Positions 6,401 through 7,921 of a DNA stretch of 7,921 bases are shown piece after piece. The DNA is from XN24 sp964413755 (lineage in GTDB: Bacteria > Pseudomonadota > Gammaproteobacteria > Steroidobacterales > XN24). The DNA lies in the NCBI GenBank assembly GCA_964413755.1, contig CAYPTW010000103.1, positions 1 to 7,921 on the forward strand, written 5' to 3'. The position numbers and the translations under genes were made by a program. Below the pieces are notes generated by a model. The model saw only the letters and a program-made list of their open reading frames with translations, was not told the DNA's origin and searched no databases. Every line of letters begins with the position of its first letter. Positions within the stretch are counted from its first letter, which is position 1.

Positions 6401-7921
6401 CCGGCAGCGGCGGCGGACTCGGCGGCTTCAGCCTCGGGCTCGGCGGCGACGGCGGCGGCGGCGGCGACTCGGCCGGCGTGACGGTGGAAAGTCACGGCGC
6501 CATCAATGTCTTCGGCGCCGAGGCGCACGGCATCCAGGCGCAGAGCGTGGGCGGTGGCGGCGGCAGCGGCGGCTTCAGCATCGCGGCCGCAGGCGGCGGC
6601 GTGGGTGCGGGCGCGGTCGGCCTCGGCGGCAAGGGCGAAGGCGGCGGCAACGCGGGCGTGGTGGACGTGACCAGTCACGGCGCGATCACCACCATCGGTC
6701 GCGGCGCCATCGGCCTGTTCGCGCAGAGCGTGGGGGGCGGCGGCGGCAGCGGCGGCTTCGCCATCAGCGGCGCGGGCGCCGGCACCGGCGCCGGCACCTT
6801 CGGCCTCGGCGGCAGCGCGGCGGACGGCGGCTTCGGCAACGAAGTCACGGTGTTCAGTGAGAGCGACATCCAGACCTGGGGCACGGACGCGCATGCCCTG
6901 CTGGCGCAGAGCGTCGGCGGTGGCGGCGGCAACGGCGGCTTCAGCATTGGCGCTTCCGGCGCGGGCACGGGCGCCGGCAGCATCAGCCTCGGCGGTGGCG
7001 GCGGCGCCGGCGGCTACGGCATGAAGGTGGACGTGGAGAGCCACGGCTTCCTCGCCACGCTGGGTGACAATGCCGTCGGCCTGTTCGCGCAGAGCGTGGG
7101 CGGCGGTGGCGGCAGCGGCGGCTTCAGTATCAGCGGCAGCGGCGCCGGCACCGGCAGTGGCGCGGTGAGCATGGGCGGCAGCGGTGACGCGGGCGGCGCC
7201 GGCGGCGCGGTCGACGTGCTGAGCAGCAGCTCGGTGCATACCCAGGGCACGCGTTCCCACGCGCTGTTCGCGCAGAGCGTGGGCGGCGGTGGCGGCAGCG
7301 GCGGCTTCAGCATCGCCGGCGCGGGTGCCGGCACGGGCGCGGGCAGCATCAGCCTCGGCGGCAGCGGCGCGGGCGGCGGCACGGCCGAGCGCGTGGACGT
7401 CAGCAGCAGCGGCCACCTCCTCACCGAGGGCGACAGCGCCATCGGCCTGTACGCGCAGAGCGTCGGTGGTGGCGGCGGCAACGGCGGCTTCAGCGTCGCC
7501 GGGACGGGCGCCAAGACCGCGGCCGGTTCGCTCAGCCTCGGCGGCAGCGGCGGTGCGGGCGGCGACGGCGGCGTGGTCGACGTGGTCAACGCGGGCGTGA
7601 TCGAGACCCTGGGCAAGGACGCCACCGGCCTGTTCGCGCAGAGCGTGGGCGGCGGCGGCGGCAACGGCGGCTTCAGCGTGGCCGGTTCGCTCACCGGCGG
7701 CGGCGAGAGCGCAGTGGCGGCCTCGGTCAGCGTGGGTGGTTCCGGTGGTGACGGTGGTGACGCGCAGACGGTCGACGTCGTCAACACGGGCACGGTCTGG
7801 ACGGCCGGCGACAGCGCCGGCGGCATCCTCGCGCAGAGCATCGGCGGCGGCGGCGGCAACGGCGGTTTCAGCATCGCCGGCAGCTTCCTCGGCCAGTACA
7901 ACGCCAGCGTGGCGGTGGGCG
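3325..7921 (+). CDS. Giant Gly-rich repeat surface protein, probable autotransporter passenger (3'-truncated)
   Basis: The frame is open from ATG 3325 to the window edge without a stop: at least 1532 residues, C-terminus not seen. Order: signal peptide (1 to about 34); mature start with Cys39 and Cys50, the latter in CRGDQSDGI, a C-x-G-x-x-S-x-G-I pattern; two degenerate repeat units (from 3673 and 3823); an acidic non-repetitive insert (about residues 175-370) with a VCBS-like segment; then about twenty units from 4519 with core A-Q-S-[VI]-G-G-G-G-G-[SN]-G-G. Each unit also has V-x-V and [GS]-x-[IL]-x-T-x-G strand-like motifs, suggesting a beta-solenoid. About a third of residues in typical units are Gly. 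Proteins with this architecture are usually type V autotransporters ending in an outer-membrane beta-barrel; that part is outside the window, so secretion by its own barrel is inference. No haemagglutination (two-partner secretion) domain is seen at the N-terminus. Role in adhesion or surface layering is likely by class but not shown. No Cys occurs after Cys50. Confidence 0.88.
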   Translation, partial: MSARHAHDARIRCTAPIYLVSLAAFLALPPCLFAAPDPCVPNTETGELDCRGDQSDGIALIAPPVAQPVRVDELAGPIETSGDAIRFTSDRGSDLVLYTGAPDANVVLTTTGDAARGIYLNSIGQAPIPPNDALLNVPIPGTPGVSGGVITAENYGDITTAGRGAHGIYGYSSTSGYPDSMITALENFVATGITFSLVGVADPDGGELQAVTADAGVTLAGRIVEIVELGGDVDPDQLTPTNEVQYGATAGNFTVNEDGSFSFDPGTDFDDLAEGEARTVKVLVSLDGYRDGAGPLRSGELGYLSARVENVGGTLVTRTFVDFDTFGLVEFGETNSGIAWPDLDVYVKGRVDTDPDPDIDNSVPGLLGEARGVSGGAGSTVNLAHLGGTITTTGAAAHGVYAHSQGQRGTDGRDGGGFWSFGTSPPTAGGDGNDGGDVNLRVDGAVITRFEPAEDAEADASIGVLAHSQGGRGGDGGEGGFYYGGRRGGAGGDGMAVTVTGSGTIETFGHYGSGILAISEGGDGGVGGDGGVFAGGTLGGYGGRGGSVHVEGDWTVTTHGDAAHGIWAKSAGGNAGGGGSGGWLFGAAGAGGQATDGGDVTLRSGGAITTWGADAFGLFGQSVGGFGGSGGTGRSIFYSRGGDGESAGSGGAVSVTQFAGGSVVTHGAGSHGLVSLSVGGGGGAGGSAGGIVAVGGDGASGGNGGEVTALNQGSLTTYGGFARGLYAQSVGGGGGDGGSTGGLVSIGGAGGGGGDGGSVTVDNQGSIETGGAWAEALFAQSIGGGGGSGGSAVGWFSIGGSGGTGGQAAAVQVSNTGTLTTHGDDASAIFAQSVGGGGGSGGNSVAAGLFGALAIGGTGGDGGPGSTVTVNTAEGAISTSGDRARGIDAQSVGGGGGRGGFAIAASVGLGASFSVGVGGDGGGGGDSDSVTVTSGSDISTRGDEAQGIFAQSVGGGGGSGGFSIAGAASDGIGVALAFGGQGGTGGASSAVNVTSTGNISTGGLRSVGLFAQSIGGGGGNGGFSIAGSGGGLGGFSLGLGGDGGGGGDSAGVTVESHGAINVFGAEAHGIQAQSVGGGGGSGGFSIAAAGGGVGAGAVGLGGKGEGGGNAGVVDVTSHGAITTIGRGAIGLFAQSVGGGGGSGGFAISGAGAGTGAGTFGLGGSAADGGFGNEVTVFSESDIQTWGTDAHALLAQSVGGGGGNGGFSIGASGAGTGAGSISLGGGGGAGGYGMKVDVESHGFLATLGDNAVGLFAQSVGGGGGSGGFSISGSGAGTGSGAVSMGGSGDAGGAGGAVDVLSSSSVHTQGTRSHALFAQSVGGGGGSGGFSIAGAGAGTGAGSISLGGSGAGGGTAERVDVSSSGHLLTEGDSAIGLYAQSVGGGGGNGGFSVAGTGAKTAAGSLSLGGSGGAGGDGGVVDVVNAGVIETLGKDATGLFAQSVGGGGGNGGFSVAGSLTGGGESAVAASVSVGGSGGDGGDAQTVDVVNTGTVWTAGDSAGGILAQSIGGGGGNGGFSIAGSFLGQYNASVAVG
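3673..3873 (+). repeat. Two degenerate N-terminal repeat units
   Basis: ARGIYLNSIG (GIY at 3673) and AHGIYGYSS (GIY at 3823) match the G-[ILV]-[FY]-A-Q-S position of the later units, each preceded by a T-x-G-x-x-A motif. They are 150 bases (50 residues) apart. They lack the Gly5 run and appear to be the most diverged copies of the same unit, cut off from the main array by the insert that follows. Confidence 0.55.
4021..4188 (+). other. VCBS/cadherin-like segment inserted in the repeat passenger
   Basis: Residues about 233-288 break the Gly-rich pattern. The string GNFTVNEDGSFSFDPG, then DFDDLAEGEARTVKVLV, follows the plan of VCBS and related tandem Ig-like domains: a G-x-[FL]-x-[VL]-x-x-DG-[ST]-[FY]-x-[FY]-x-P hairpin, then an L-x-x-GE turn, then an alternating strand. 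Known VCBS domains occur in large secreted adhesins. The match is by motif only. Flanking acidic runs such as DTDPDPDID (from residue 353) could bind calcium, which is inference. Confidence 0.5.
4519..5979 (+). repeat. Tandem Gly-rich units, irregular 51-64-residue class
   Basis: Nine units begin at 4519, 4711, 4864, 5017, 5173, 5338, 5494, 5650 and 5806, counted at the residue two before the [FYLW] of the GLFAQS position. Spacings are 192, 153, 153, 156, 165, 156, 156, 156 and 174 bases. The core evolves along the array: AHSQGQ, AHSQGG, AISEGG, AKSAGG, GQSVGG, SLSVGG, and then AQSVGG/AQSIGG. So the earliest units are the most diverged, and the 52-residue (156-base) form dominates the later ones. 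Confidence 0.85.
5980..7626 (+). repeat. Nine exact 183-base (61-residue) tandem units
   Basis: Units begin at 5980, 6163, 6346, 6529, 6712, 6895, 7078, 7261 and 7444, and the next begins at 7627: nine successive spacings of exactly 183 bases. The shared plan is [GA]-[IL]-x-A-Q-S-[VI]-G5-[SNR]-GG-F, then an SIAG-type Gly/Ala segment, a second Gly cluster, V-x-V-x-S, and a strand ending in T-x-G. The DNA is alike in the core (GCGCAGAGCGTGGGCGG recurs with silent GGC/GGT changes) and looser elsewhere. Confidence 0.92.
7627..7921 (+). repeat. Longer 65-residue unit and the start of the next, cut by the window edge
   Basis: The unit at 7627 is 195 bases (65 residues) long, with a lengthened segment after GGFSVAGS, ending the exact 183-base run. 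A further unit begins at 7822 (GILAQSIGGGGGNGG) and runs off the end. So the array continues beyond the window. Confidence 0.8.

Noticed and set aside
3328..7416. Very long open frame on the minus strand (1362 codons)
   Set aside because: It lies codon-for-codon antisense to the Gly-rich protein; GGC and GCC codons read as Ala/Gly on the other strand and rarely give stops. The Ala/His/Asp-rich product has no start signal or family features.
5980..7921. Possible CRISPR array or DNA-level satellite
   Set aside because: The regular period is a multiple of three, keeps one open frame and tolerates silent changes; repeat and spacer do not separate as in CRISPR.
6163..7921. Three-unit pattern of Ser/Asn after the Gly5 run (Asn at units 6346, 6895, 7444)
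   Set aside because: The pattern fails in the next two units, both Asn, and conflicts with the better supported two-unit alternation; likely chance.

Overview
The window is very GC-rich, with strong G/C preference at third codon positions. It carries a chemosensory gene pair of the type that controls type IV pili in Gammaproteobacteria (Pseudomonas- or Xanthomonas-like lineages), and a large secreted Gly-rich protein of the autotransporter passenger kind. Together these suggest a high-GC Gram-negative, probably a gammaproteobacterium. A run of exactly 100 N at 2559-2658 marks a scaffold join, so the left and right halves are neighbours only if the scaffolding is right, and their true distance is unknown.

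Left half (1-2558), plus strand: the C-terminal two thirds or less of a ChpA/CheA-type hybrid histidine kinase, running in from the left edge. In order it shows a Pro/Glu-rich linker, dimerisation helices, an HATPase domain, a CheW-like domain and a receiver domain. Its last 8 bases overlap the start of a small single-domain CheW-like protein (ChpC-like). The two are almost certainly co-transcribed and act in one signalling array: the CheW domains couple receptors to the kinase, and the kinase passes phosphate to its own receiver and to separate response regulators.

Right half (2659-7921): a minus-strand gene for a small unrecognised membrane protein (2663-3154), then a 170-base divergent intergenic region, then a plus-strand gene that starts at 3325 and is still open at the window end (at least 1532 codons). 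Its product has a signal peptide, a Cys pair just after it, two degenerate repeat units, a non-repetitive acidic insert containing a VCBS-like segment, and then about twenty tandem Gly-rich units built round an Ala-Gln-Ser-Val/Ile-Gly5 core. Units near the N-terminus are uneven (51-64 residues). From 5980 to 7626 there are nine consecutive units of exactly 61 residues (183 bases). The expected C-terminal beta-barrel lies outside the window.

The most notable structure is this repeat array: an exact 183-base period, an abrupt change from a 52- to a 61-residue unit made by lengthening one sub-segment, and signs of a two-unit (366-base) higher-order alternation. The proteins belong to recognisable classes. 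I see no clear new enzymatic or defence system here.
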